DNA of 64,000 nucleotides from Fasciola hepatica (taxonomy: Eukaryota; Platyhelminthes; Trematoda; Plagiorchiida; Fasciolidae): NCBI GenBank assembly GCA_948099385.1, contig CANUEZ040000129.1, positions 2,852,001-2,916,000 on the forward strand. The letters are read 5' to 3'. Under the pieces are notes generated by a model. It had not been told where the DNA came from and ran no database searches. It saw only the letters and a program-made list of their open reading frames with translations. The translations under genes and the position numbers were made by a program. Positions 35,601 through 48,679 of this stretch are shown here, piece by piece. Within the stretch, counting starts at the first letter, position 1, and the number at the start of each line of letters is the position of its first letter.

Positions 35601-37599
35601 GTGCGATCTATCAAACAAGACACTGCATTATTCTGCTAGTCAGCGGATCATTTTCAAGCAAGCAAGGTAACGGCATTCAGACAGTCAAGGGCCGAAATTT
35701 CGCCAGAAAATAATAATGCAAACTATTTCTCTCGCTTGTCTTTAAGTTGGAGATTTTGTGCATTGTTAGGACTATCAACGAGAACCAGAAAGCCGTTTGT
35801 GAAAATAGGACTTCGGTCAAATGTCAGTTCTATTGAGATAGTTTCCAAGCTGACGCAACCTCATCGCTCGCTTGTGTAGAGATGGCCAGAGTTTTCCGTG
35901 CACTTCACCTTGTTCCTCGTGTTTGTGTCAGTTTGGACGTTCCTGTGTTGTATTTTGAAATAGCTTACTAAATCACTCGTACCCATCACAGTTCAATAAT
36001 TATACGGGGATTGCAGATCATATTCGGCAGGTTACGCGCCACAACAACTCTGAAATAAAGTAGTCAACTGCCTGTTTGGTAACTATTGCTGAATGCTATC
36101 AGCATTATTAATATTATTATTGTTATTGTTATTATTATTATTATTGAGACATCTTTCCTCGTAAGAGTTTGAAAGGAGTACTCTGCAACCAATTTATTCG
36201 ATCTGTCTCCAGCCCTAGTTTTTCTTGATGCTCGAGTGAAATCATCTTTTTTCTGCCTCATTCGTGCATCCATACAGAAATACTGGAACTCGATCACAAC
36301 CTTCTATCTGTCCTTTCTTTGTATGCATTTCTTGTATTGCCGTTTTTAAAGCATTATTTTCAGAAAATGCACCATTATCCAACCAAAAACTCTCTCAAAA
36401 AGCCTCTAGAAGCTCAAAACCATCAGATTAAAATTCCACCCCACTTACGTCATCCTGCCCTGTCCAATTTTGGGTGGTTGTACAGAACTATAAACGTACC
36501 ATCTAGCTCCACCTGTTGCCATTCGGTTCCGCTACGTATACCAGAGCGTTTTTAGAGTCTAAATTTTGCTCCACCTAAAGTTGACCCCGTTCTTTTCGGT
36601 TGGCTACTAAGTACAACGATAGTACAGAACTGCTCACTGTCGCTCATTAGGTCTACTGATTTCACTGTAGAGACTACTCTGTTGCTCTAGCCATCTACAT
36701 TCTTGCTCGTTTATTTATTTCCTGACACTTTGTTGTGTATTATGAAACGATGCACAAACTTAATTCACTCTGAACGATTACCGAAGTCAATCTCCTGGTG
36801 TGAGTGACAGTCAGGTCCCATCCGAATCAGATGATGAATAGGTGCTTAATCATGTGATGCTGATCTGAATTGAACCGCTGAGAACCCAGCCCAGACAGAC
36901 AAACGATTAAATTGTGAATCGGTCATTCTCCGCGGGTTTGATTCTCAGGTAGGACTCGGTAGACGTACGTTACTGATGATGATTCCTAATGAAAGTGAAT
37001 TAGCTGAGGAATGCTTCCACTACTTTTTTTGGCGATTTGGTCGTTGACGTCACATGACGAATCCTTTCATGGTCAATTCGAATTTCCTACTACTCAAGAT
37101 GGTGATTTTTGTTTATACTAAACTTAAATTGATCTGTGTACTTGGGTTACCATGGTAAAACTGTCTGAAATGTAAATATTCCTAAAGAATAGAATGCTAT
37201 ACTAAAAGAATCTCTCAGTCTATGAGTTCATATTCCAGTTTAGATGGATTAAATTACTGACGACCTTTCTGAAAGACCAGTGGACGTAATTACATATACC
37301 AACCATGCAATCGTGATACTGTTAATCATCTGTCTATTGTAGGCACTAATTCCAAGTCAACTATAAATTTGTCTCTTTGTGACCAGTATATGAAACATTT
37401 CGTGATGTGCCTCAATCAAGTTATGCCACTCTTGAGGTCGTTTTCGGATATATCCTGTTTCCAATATATCCAATACGTGTGCGGGCTGTACATCAATTTT
37501 TCAAGCCTTGTTGTTCACCCAACCTGTTTTGATTTGTATAGAGGATGTTTTCGCTAAGCTAGATGAGGTTTTTTAAAGATCTTTCAATTCGTCTATTAA
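35601..37599. other. intergenic, ATT microsatellite and SINE-like remnant
   Basis: ATT-type microsatellite at 36104-36145. A possible group A SINE remnant lies around 36890-36970 (GCGGGTTTGATTCTCAGG resembles a B box). Nothing else recognised. Confidence 0.5.
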
Positions 37600-37745
37600 A
37601 CGAAAAAGCACACTATTTCTGGAAGAGTGTCCCAAACAATCAAAGGCTGTCGAACGAGAAGATAACTGGCTTTGGTGGGAATCGTACCCGGGAGGTCACG
37701 GTTCTAAGTTCACGATTTTGACGGTTTGACCACTGCCAGCGGATG
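37600..37745 (-). repeat. tRNA-derived SINE, group B, copy 2
   Basis: Minus-strand head GCTGGCAGTGGTCAAACCG, B box GGGTACGATTCCC, then CAGCCTTTGATTG and CTTCCAGAAATAGTG. The acceptor-like stem is CTGGC/GCCAG here, versus CCGGC/GCCGG in the 40.8 kb copy. Confidence 0.8.
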
Positions 37746-40700
37746 GCTTTGTTTTGACCGATCGACAGCCGGGGATTTCAGACCCTAGAAAAGTTCGTGT
37801 ATTTCAAATCAAGTCAAGCAAATGTTTCATCGCACTCCCAGGAGTAAATATTCAACCGTTGTTCACATGATCATAGTATGCAACTCTTTCAGTGAGTTTT
37901 AACCAAAACTTGATGCTTAATCATAAGAAGTAGATAGTCGTAGTGAACCAAAGGGTTGGAAGGTACGAAATACTGGCTTGTTGCGTTATATTAAAACACC
38001 ATTGTGATAAAGTTCATGTCAGACCAAAGTGCACTAAATTGGCGGAAGAAAATAGCGTTACGAATTTATGAGCCCCATTCAGTTTCGTTTCATATTCTTC
38101 CTGTTGCAGACCAGAATTGATTCATTGGACCAGCTATTGTTTTATCGACCTTTGCTTAATTTACAACTGCAAATCACCTGTGTGTTGTGAGCACTATTGA
38201 CGCGGTTTTGTTAACTTCTATATCTAAATTCTGATCGACTGTAACCTCCATCACCCGATCCTATTGTGGTATTAGTACTAGAGTGCACAAGCAAGCAATA
38301 AACAGAGTGATCATTTTGTAGGCACCAGTCTGTATTATGAGCGTGTCACTAGGATGGGTACAGATGGGTGACGACCAATGGAGAACAAGGTCAAGTGTGA
38401 CATGGTCAAAATGATACGTAAGCATCAATGAGCTTCCAGGTCACCGGGTGTACAGCGTAAAGATGCTTGGAAGTGCATTGAATGTCCAATACCTACTCTA
38501 TTCCCCCGTACATTTGAACAATATAATTTGTGCATGTAAGACGTGTAAAAATCTACAATTCACTACCGGATCGACTTGGTCCTGATTTCTGATAATAGAG
38601 TAGCGAGTCTTGGGAAGAGTTTATTATGGTCTGCACGAGATAAATTCTAATATTGGCGCTGCGATATGGAATTGTCGAACCGATAAATCCACACAGTACA
38701 GAAAATGAGGTTGGCGAATGGATTAAACCTTTAGAGCCACGGTGGATAAATTATCATCGATTTCTGCAACAGTATCAATTCCACGACTTCCGTAGTGTAT
38801 TGTCTGCATCACCATGTTCTTCAAATACCGGTAACACAATTTTCGCTTCAATGAAAACAGTCACAAAACTTGTTATGTTTGGATTTCCCCCGTGTGAAGG
38901 TTATCTATCCAAGTCTATTGTTATCAGTTTCACATAGTTGATCGACGAATCAACTGCGTCTATTCCATCTTTATCGACAGTTTTCGTGTTGAGTTACACC
39001 GTACTTCGTCGATCCATGCACCAGCAAGTGATTTTGTCCATCTGTGAAAGCTTTCAATGGGATTCGTTTTCTGACTGTGTGCTTTTACTTCGGCGCAAAA
39101 AGCATCACATTTATGAATCATCACCTTCCCGTTTTGGTCAGATGACAAGATTAAAATGGTGTAATTTTCACCATGCTTAAAGGTGTAGTTTTTATACGGA
39201 ACCAGATGCAAACGACTTTGTAATTTTATTTTAAACCAAGAAAATAAACAGACAAAGCGAACTGTACCTTTTTGAAATTGAGTTGAGAAGTATTTACATT
39301 AGTTTGCGAAATCGTCACTTAAATTTATAAGAAATTATCACATGGAATTGGGAAACGGTCAGTTTAATTTGATAGCCAAAGGCAATGGTTAGTTTCCTCA
39401 TCCGTATAGGGCTTCTCAGTGGTCAGCTGCATTCAGACCTTCCTGGCCGACTATTGGCCGTTGCGACCACCTATCTTCCCGTGTTCTTCCTGTGCAAAAA
39501 TGAGACAGACCTCAGTCGTGAGTTATGCCATGCTCTCTGATGGATGTCGATCCGGTGGATCAATGTGGTCATGGAATTTGAGCGAGACAATCAACTTCTT
39601 CTCGCCCTGTCAATGTAAATGATGGCGCATTAAGTTAGACGCCTTCAGGTTATCGATTATCCGGTAGATGGAATCATGATAGTTTTTTTCGAATTAAGCT
39701 TTTTTTCTTAGCCGTGCACTGATAGAAGTAACCAGAAATTTGCGAAGAAGTATTGTCGATTTGGACATTTTCTTGGAAGTGAGGAGTGTGCTCAACCCCG
39801 ATTCTTTATATACGAGCACTGCTCCTCAGAGAGCCTTGAGCCTCGCACCATCTCTCAGTTTCAATAAATAAAATGTCTCCACAGCTTATTGGAATGCATA
39901 GCTTGAGTGAAATTTGTCCGTGAATCAATTGTCACGTGAACGTCCCTGAGTACCGGAAACAAATCATTAACTACGAAGGTCATTGCTTTTGTTCACCAGT
40001 TCGGTGTTTTGCTATTTATTCAGAGGTGGGTTTCACAGCATTCCGCATTCGCCTAGGAACATTTTCCGGGATAAATCAATTTGTCCTTTTAAGACTTCAA
40101 ACCTTTGTACCTATTCGCCATATTGACAGGTTGACGCATCTTTATGCCAAATCTGATCGTCCTAAATGGTTTGGTTCAGAGGATACTACAGAAAAACAGA
40201 ATGGGAATAACGGCACTTTGAGCACTGCACCTGTTGCTTTAAGTAACGGAATAGCTTAGCACCTTGCCGTACTGGGCAGTAGTTGGTGTTTTCGTTTAAT
40301 TTTTAAACTCCAAACCAGTGTAGCTGGAAGGTAGTTTCTCACGAGACGTGTTCAATATAGGTGTGTACACACAAATATGAGCAATATATTTGATTTGATA
40401 TTATCATGAAAATAAAGCGAATGAGCTTTCCATGTCCATGCATCCTGAAAATCAACAGGAACGAGTGTATCTCACTAACCACGAACTAAAGAATATCACG
40501 CTGAAATCTGGGAATCTTTGAACCATCTTATGTCAAGACTTTTCGTTTATACTCCCTAGTCGTTACACACTACTGGATTAGATAAAAGCCTCTTTTATTC
40601 ATTTTTACTGATAAAAGCTACAAAAATTACGATATGAAGTCAGTCGAGGGCCGTGGGATTCTCTGGAGGAAAATGTTGAGGTTTTTGATCATCTTCGCAG

Positions 40701-40784
40701 GAATATGTGACAAGATGCCAACTCATTTACGACTGAGTGAAAAAACATAAAAAGCTCTATTTACTTCCTATTTTGAAATGTGTC
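37746..40784. other. intergenic, no supported gene
   Basis: ORFs at 38653-38937 and 38938-39180 (plus), 38960-39211 (minus) and 39936-40259 (plus) were examined. None has recognisable homology. The last follows an acceptor-like TTATTCAG and ends at 40259, so a terminal exon cannot be excluded. Confidence 0.4.
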
Positions 40785-40930
40785 ATAGAAAAACGTACAA
40801 CATGTCAAGAAGCAGACAGCAGCCAATGAAAGGCTGCCCCGTGGGAAAGTGGCCGGCAGTGGGGGGATTCGAACCCGGGTCAATGTTGTCCGAGGTCCAC
40901 GATGATAACCGTTTGACCACTGCCGGTCAA
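40785..40930 (-). repeat. tRNA-derived SINE, group B, copy 3 (best preserved)
   Basis: Minus strand: GACCGGCAGTGGTCAAACGG contains a perfect A box (TGGTCAAACGG). CCGGGTTCGAATCC contains a perfect B box. The head closes with CCACTGCCGGCCA, pairing 10/10 with the 5' CCGGCAGTGG. The body has GCAGCCTTTCATTGGCTGC. Confidence 0.85.
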
Positions 40931-43900
40931 TCAAGACCGTTAGGAGTCGAAATCGTTACGAAGAATCCAACTGACGCGCTTTCTCAATGAATTAGCCCCG
41001 AGTTCGGGAACATTGTGTGGTTGAATGAGCATGGTAGATTGTTTTCATATTTCAGGCTCTGAATATCCCTTATTCAAATGGTTGCTACTGAAAGAAGACC
41101 AATGCTGTATTGTGTTAACTTTTTGCCTAATCTTCTCAATCACCGTTAATCTGACATGTTGTTTGCAACTACAGTGAAGGCAGGCCTGGGACCAGTTGAA
41201 CATTGAGATGTACTATACGGATGGGAAAACCGGTCACTGCGTTTGGGTCTCATAATAAACGGACATTTTTCCAAATCTATATGGTACTTTCTCCAATTTG
41301 AGTGATGATTACGCAAGTCAATATAATAGTTTCTCAACTTAGTCCTAAAATGGTATAGTAAACCGTAACCCGGTGCTTTACAATGGATAGTTATCGCCGG
41401 GAATATATTTGGTACACTGTCAGAAAAAAGCCCGCATACGTGACAATTATGCAAATTTGAGAACAAATAACATTTTATCGATATGGATCCGTAGAAGAAA
41501 TGCGAAACAGCAAAATGTTGTGAGCAAACTCATCTTCAGTCACTTCTTATCATATCAATGTGTCACATAATAAACGATCACTGTCAAATAGGGTTGGAAC
41601 AATAAGTTCTAGGTGGGTGAGTCGCAGAGGAACACGGCTGACTCTTATTTCCCTTGGTGTCAGTTATCGTGCCAGTTTGGTTTGAAGATATTCGTACGTA
41701 ATGTGACATACTGGTAAGATCAGGAACCACCAGAATCGAGCTAGCATGTCCTTTTCTCTTGTTCTGTAAAACAGCATCCATTGTCAGTTCCGCTTTTGGG
41801 ATATCCATCATTTACCGAAAAGTAGCTGTAGAAACTTGGAAAATCATTTTGAGTTGACTCAAAACTTTGCAAATCATCACCGAAGACAGGAACGAGCCGT
41901 ATCGGAGGGGCCCGCTCTGGTGAATCGGTCATCCTGGTGAACTTCAAAGCTGGACATCGGGGGCTCATATGTTGCCAACGCCTTTCTCTTCGTTATTCGT
42001 CACCCTCTGGTACAGTGCGATCTCCCCTCTTCTGTATTCTTGTACCTTTTGCATATAACGGGGTAAAAAGAGAAATAGATCGCTGTCATTATTGTGATTA
42101 TTAGTATTTTTAGTATATGGACTGGAAATAATTTAATGAAATCAAAATATACTTGGTAATAAAATGATTGGCCGACGACAATCAAACTACTATCTTTCAG
42201 TGGTTTTGCTCACAAGTTCAGTATAATTTACACGGGATTTTGTTGTTATAACCTTGTGGCAAAAGTACTGCTGCTTTAAGCATCTGTGAAATCTTTGCGT
42301 TAAAAAACGAAACATATATGTGGAAAATATCCACAAACGCACTTTACTATACTGTTTGTTTAACCCGAATAAACAAGTTGCCTGCAGATTTTAGGGCCCA
42401 TCCCTCAGCTCGGATTAGTATACTGTCATTATATAGGCACGTTCTTTCAAAATTAGTACCACCATAACGATTGGTTTGGGACAAGATATTTTGGCACGTG
42501 GATCAAAGTTACATCCTGATCATAAAACTCTTGGGAACACCACTGTCAACACGTGTGATGGATGGTAATGGTTCTCTACGGAAAACAGTAAACAATATCA
42601 CCGGGAAGCACAGATGTTCCTGTAAATGAAAACAATTCATCTTATTCCTAAAACAACCAACAATGTCTTACACTGAACTCCGACGTACAATAAAATTTCC
42701 AACAACAAAATTTGTTCTACATGGAGATGATTGCTTTCCAGGCTATGACACAATATTTTGAAATGATTCGCCTTAAAGTATCAGTGACCAAATCTCAAAA
42801 AAAAATCACGAATTCTTGTTCCATCCGGCTTGTTTGGAATAATCAGCAGTGCACTTCCGCCGAGCCGCAAAAATGACTCGAAACCTGGACGGACGAATGT
42901 GAGAGAAACACGTAACCACCTGGCTATCCAGGCTGAGTCTCAAGATCTCAAGATAAGCTTTTTTATTGCATGGTGAATTATGTCATAATCGAATTAGACC
43001 TCTCAATACTCGAACTATGATTATTGGGAATTAGAAAATCAGAGTGATATCACCGAAACGAAGTGGGTTAGAGCAGTCCCCCTATCAGGGTACACTAGTC
43101 AGGATCTCTCAATCTTTTCCTCGCTGAGAGGTATTGCACTCAGCTAGGGCGATGATCGGAAGAAAGTTATTATACAAAGAGTATCGTTTTTAAAGTGGTC
43201 TGCAAAATGTAGGCACTTTTCTCCTTCCGTCCATTCTGAAATGTATGATTTAGTATTCGGCATTCCCAAGTTTTACCATCGAAATAATTTGATGGAATCA
43301 GTATAATAATAGCTTCCCCGTAACTGATTCACGTAAGGGTTGAATAACAACCCATGACCTTTTATTTATATCTGACTAAAATGTGGGTACCGTAGCCCTT
43401 TCGAAGGCACGTTGCTTTTTAAGTCGAGCTGCACCGTGTTCACGTACACATCAGATTTTACACGGACAGTGATAATAACGCTACTCAAATATAGGTCCGA
43501 AAGCGCGTTGCAGCTGTCCAGCAAAAATTTCAGCGTATTGTTCCTTCCGTCTCAGCCACTTCGCAAATGTGCTCGTTAACATTCAAGTTTTATGACTGTT
43601 CTCATAATCAAGTGAAATTTGCGGTTAACTTTTAAAGACTTCAAATGGGTATTATTGACAATGACGGAAGTTTTTGATTTTTCACCGGATGCGTGGTAGA
43701 AAAACATTATCGCCAACCGGTCTCTCTTTTTCTTGCCAGAAATTTTTAAGCAAATTTGAGCAAATTTTGAGGCAAATTTTCGCACGCTTTGAATCAACAA
43801 CAACAAAAAAACACGTTTCATCAGCACTGAATGCACTGCACGACTCGCATCGTTGTGAGGCGCGATCTTAGAACTCGTCAGAAGTTGATACAAACAGGTT

Positions 43901-44460
43901 TACTAACAGCACGATTACCGAACACCTCAACAGTGTCTAGGTCAAAGCCGAACAATGTCGAGGTCTCAGCATGAAACCCAGACACCATACACCCCCCCCC
44001 CAATCAACTGAAATCTGTGTAATTATTGCCGGATAACCCAGATAACACTCAGTCTATATGATTAGGACCTAACAAACCCAGTGGCCTTGTGATGCCAACG
44101 GGTACCGATCCCTGGACAAAAGCGCACAGCTTATTTTTCGGGAAATAATTCTGAAATATATTTTACCCCGGGTATGTTTCTTGTTGAGGGATAAAATCCC
44201 AATGGAAGTGTATTTTGTTCGGTTTTGTGGGGCTTACTGCATGGCGCGAGGTATGCTATGAGTACAATTTTCTTGCAGAGAGATCAATGCAACCAGGAGC
44301 TTTTCAACCTGGAGGGACTACTGCCTCTTGAAGACCTGAAGTAAAGTTATTCAGAAAAGATATTTGTCTCATGTCTTTGTAGAAAACGTTGCCCAATGGG
44401 CTGTCATTTGTTGATGTCCACTCAACAAATCATCTGAAGGAAATCAACTGTTGAAAGGTC
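40931..44460. other. intergenic, nothing recognised
   Basis: Only a ten-base C run (43992-44001) stands out. Overlapping ORFs at 43576-43893 look random. Confidence 0.45.
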
Positions 44461-44570
44461 TTCTGTGAATATAATACTCAGGCTATCTATTTGTAGCGGA
44501 TGACAGACATACTCGTGACAATTTAATAATATGCATTTGGAAATGCACATCTTCGACGTATCTTGGATAA
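44461..44570 (+). repeat. dispersed repeat, partner of 54662-54771 (opposite strand)
   Basis: Aligns with the reverse complement of 54662-54771. Shared words are GGCTATCTAT, ATTTGGAAATG and CTTCGACGTATC. Class unknown. Confidence 0.55.
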
Positions 44571-44971
44571 CTCGTTAGCATTAGCCTCACTGAGAGATCC
44601 AAGGGTGGTAGACTGATATGATGGTCAGTTGATCCGCAAATATCACTGAATGACCAATGTAGAAATATGCTTCCAATATTGTTATAAGTATATGAGAAAA
44701 GCGGAGTCTAGAAAAGTTCACTTATTGTCAATGTTTCATCGTCCAATGTAAGTGAGTTGTAACTCTCGTGATGGCTTTCGGAGGAGAGAATTTCATCTAC
44801 ATCGAAGAGGCGGTTTTTTAAGTCGCTCAAGTTCGAAAAACATGTTCCTTTGTAAACCTGTTATTTTAATGACCAGAACGGGATATTTTACCAAAGAATT
44901 GGTTCTGAGAGCCTAATACTAATAATATTTATTCCAATCCTGACGTTATTCATTTCATTTTGAAAAGAAAA

Positions 44972-45357
44972 CAGATTGCTTGATTTATTTCCGGAATCAT
45001 TTTACTGCATCTCAACGGGTGCCCACTGCAGAATGGCGAGAGTATATAGTTATTTTCTGAGAGAAATACACAGACATCGACGGTTGAATGCGAAATGTCA
45101 TTTGGGATATTATACACCATCTTGAGTTCCCGATTGTTTACGGTCACGGAAATGATGGTGATCTATGTGTGTCAGTACACTCTTTACCAACGAAAAGATC
45201 TCTATGTCAACCGGTCTCCGCTTTGGTGAGGAGAGTTGAACTACCTGTCGATGTCTGTGCATTTCTCACAGAAAATAACTATACATTCTCGCCATTCTGC
45301 AGTGGGTACCAGTTGAGAAGCAGTGAAAAGATTCCGGAAATAAATCGTGTAATCTCA
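44972..45357. repeat. inverted repeat, well preserved (arms 44972-45081 and 45246-45357)
   Basis: Arms of about 110 bases, roughly 88% identical by eye after reverse complementing. They share ATTTATTTCCGGAATC, CCCACTGCAGAATGGCGAGA, TATAGTTATTTTCTG and CACAGACATCGAC. The spacer is about 165 bases. Each arm is open in the same relative frame, on opposite strands, giving related peptides of about 36 residues. Confidence 0.85.
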
Positions 45358-47317
45358 TAACTTTGTGCTTACTTCTGAAAATCATATCGGGAGGGGGGTT
45401 TTTCTCGAATCTTACTTGTCGCATGACCCACGAGTCTCCCTACGAGATCTGGGTTATCCGGAATAATTTTTTTTACTACATAAGATAGAGGGATATTCCG
45501 GAATTTCTCATTTGCAATACACGTCAGACTTGATTGAAATGGGAGAAACACAAATAGACCCTTTACCCAGTGAAACTATCTGAAAGTTTATTCGGGGCTT
45601 ACAGTGTTACCGACAAGAGAGACTTGTGGACGGGGAAATTAGCAGTACACCAGTGAAATCGACCGAAATGCCACACACAGATGTGAGTACCCTGAATCAG
45701 GACGAAACACACAATCATGGGAACCAGCTCTCAGAAAAGTACCTCTGATTACCGTTTTGAAGACTGCGTAAAACTTACGATAAGAGGAGTAGTTTGAATC
45801 ACATAAATACATAGTTGAATGGCATCAGCCGGTGAAAGCCTCAAATTTCATGCGTACATCGATTTCATTGAACCAATCATTGAGACGGGCCTGCTTCCAC
45901 CCACCCACCCCACCCCCACCTCAAGTTTCCTGTCCAACTCTCTTCATTGGCGCAAATGGGGCAGTGGGATGAGCCGTAAATTGTCCAACAAGAAGTTAGT
46001 CGACGTGGACCGTTTTTCAGTAAATTTGTTTTGTCCCATTGGAATAATTTGCGGAATTATCATTCCGTGAAGTTTGCGGATAAGGCAAAACAGATGAGGA
46101 GGAGGTTTTAGACAGTGTCTTAGGAGATAAATGGAACAGTTTTCTGTTTAGAACAAGTTTAATGATGTCAAGTGCTAATAGTAGGCATCAGACTAAGTAC
46201 TGAGAAATAGTATTTGAAGCAGTTACTCCTTCATAGTCTGGCAATATCGGGAAGACTCAAATAAATCAAGTAAAGCATTTTCATATCATTCTAACTCCTT
46301 GAACTTCTCCTAGTCGTTGAGGTCTCTACTCATTGCCTAACACATCTTAGCACACACAAGTATTGATTTATTCAGGGTACAATCAACAATAAGCCACTCC
46401 AACTGGATTTCCTCATGAATCAGCTGAATCCCTCTAAATTGAAATTCGGTTCCGCAGATACCGAAGCCACTGAATTGTTTCGGCTTTGGTTTGCTTCGCA
46501 GGCGAACTCTGACTCACTGTCATGTGCTCCATGCGCCCACCCAACTCAGCCATGATTTCACCACGGACATGGATGTTAATATATTAGGTTCCTGCGAATT
46601 TATCTGGGTCCATCTAGTCTAAATCTATAAACCTAACGTGTCTTTCAGATTGTATCGCAACTTGTTTTATCCAGCTTTGGAAAATTAAGCGGACGTTTTC
46701 TGTGGTCATGTATTGTGTTACGGAGAGCTTTCAAGACGCAGTTGGTTTATTTGAGGGTTTTAAGGGCGGATTGGTATCCTCTAACTCTTCATCCAAAGCA
46801 AAAGGAGAAGACGCTGATCCACAGTACAGTTCAGCTTGCCACGAATAGTGTGTAGGAATATGTGCGAGAAGAGTCTACATTAAAATTTCTTTGTGTGTAT
46901 GTGATGGTGTCAAGTAAGACAGAGAGCCGACATAGGACTGGTCCTATGTGGAATTGGCAGACTGATAGAAACTGTGAGTTTGTAGGCTGACGCGAGCATA
47001 ATCGCGCCGATCAAGATTTCCCGAAGCAAAAGCGAGTTGAATAAACGTCAGATATTGCAAAATTTGCAATTTCTAATCTGCCTTATTGCAACACTTCTCA
47101 GCCTTGCGGCATTACTTCTCATTCGATAATTACAATAAGCTATTATTCTGTGGAACTGATTTTATGGGGAATCATATTGTAGGTTATATTTGTTGTCTAA
47201 ACAACTAACCCCGACGAAATAATAGTGATTACTTAATAACATGAAGTTTGTATCTGCCGAAAGCAGTGAAGCTCATTTTGTCTGACCTGTTTTCGATACA
47301 GTTACGATTATACACGT

Positions 47318-47320
<3 letters not shown>
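45358..47320. other. intergenic, nothing recognised
   Basis: Contains a C-rich run near 45895-45920 and otherwise no identifiable feature. Confidence 0.4.

Positions 47321-47367
<47 letters not shown>
47321..47367. repeat. AT microsatellite
   Basis: About 23 AT units, followed by a GAGA-rich stretch. It abuts the 3' end of the SINE at 47385. Confidence 0.95.
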
Positions 47368-47369
<2 letters not shown>

Positions 47370-47384
47370 AGAGAGGGAGAGAGT

Positions 47385-47586
47385 TGTGGGAGGTTAGATT
47401 TGCAGAACATGATTCATCATGCTGTAATGAAGCTCATCTCATCACTGACAACCATGGGAGTACTGCACAGTTGTTTTATCTTTGTTAGGAATCCTCAGCA
47501 ATGCACATCCACTGGGCCCCCATTGGGACTTGAACCCAGGGTGAACGATTGAGTCGAACGCCTCATAGCCAAGCTATCCCGGCTGG
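47385..47586 (-). repeat. tRNA-derived SINE, group A (reference copy)
   Basis: Minus strand: head CCGGGATAGCTTGGCTATGA, perfect B box GGTTCAAGTCC. The body is CAGTGGATGTGCATTGCTGA, CCTAACAAAGATAAAACAAC and TGTGCAGTACTCCCATGG, with a TTCATTACAGCATGATGAAT tail ending at a GAGA/AT microsatellite. A tail fragment repeats at about 47790-47840. Confidence 0.75.
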
Positions 47587-48679
47587 ATCTCAACGGTTTG
47601 TTGAACATGTGCACTACATGATATAGCGCCCTTCCGTCATTGGCTCTGAACAGGAACAACCCGTTTCTTGCACAGCGATCGACTCCTGTGATGGATGACG
47701 TCTCTGTAGTGCCTAAGTACAAGGACGGTATTCTGTTAAACAATCTACAGAGCTTGGCCTCTGTAAGTATATGAGTAATAAGAGATAAGGTTTTGCAGAA
47801 TGTGACTCGTCATGCAGTACCAATGCACATTAGTCACTTTAGGACTATGAGACTAATGTGATATTCTCATTGCAGAACTTCAATCCATGTTCTCAAGTAC
47901 CCTCAAAGCTGCCAAGCCTGTTTAAACAGGATTTGGTCGGCGCGCCCAGGAGAGAGATTTTTCGGTCCCCAAGACAACTGACTTGTTCTGGTTGTCTGTC
48001 TTACGTGTGTGGAATGAAGACTTCGTGTGTGTACATACGGAAATCAATAAATCAAGTGTGATAGGGTTGAAATATTTCCTTGTATAAAGTAAAATCATCT
48101 TTCGACTATTTCACACAAAATGAACTCAGAGTGTGCAGTCATATTCGACTTGGACAAACTTAAAGTACCGCTTAGAAAAACCGGCTATTAGGTGGGGATG
48201 CGAGTTGTTCAATGTGCTCAGAAAGGTGAAAAATTAGTATTACTTTCCTAGCTCTCAGGAATCAATATCAAAACGGGCAGACATATAGATGCAACTGGAA
48301 TGGAAAAAAGTGGTGCACCGCTCCTTCTACGATCTGCTTTTATAAAGTATAATGAAAGAAAGTCGTAAAAGTTGCTTCAAGTATACATTTTCATAAAAAA
48401 GTAAGCCACAAAATTGGTTGCTCAGTATTTACGGTGATTTGTTGAGATGGCTTCAAGTTCACTGTACTTATTGGCCAAGAATTATCATGCAAGACTGCGT
48501 AATGATATGACAAGGCTTAGAATGATCATACAGAATTGGATAATGGCGGGAAATCTGTCAGCTCAGTGTAGCAGGTACAATCAGGCGAGCTTTCGAATAA
48601 AAATAGAGTGTCACACGGTGGAACAAACAGTCGGGTTTCCAAGTGGAAAAGTCGCACAGTGCAACTATAACCATCTAGA
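47587..48679. other. intergenic, SINE tail fragment near 47790-47840
   Basis: GCAGAATGTGACTCGTCATG repeats the SINE tail motif in the opposite reading sense to a gene. The remainder is unremarkable. Confidence 0.4.

Noticed and set aside
38653..39211. Cluster of ORFs on both strands that might be a transposase
   Set aside because: No helix-turn-helix, DDE or other transposase motif could be recognised in any frame.
39936..40259. 107-codon ORF preceded by an acceptor-like TTATTCAG
   Set aside because: No homology, no partner exon, and an ORF this long is expected by chance in 64 kb.
40860..40930. tRNA gene
   Set aside because: A and B boxes and a stem are present, but the same unit with a long body recurs five times and the anticodon arm is not well formed. 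It is a tRNA-derived SINE.
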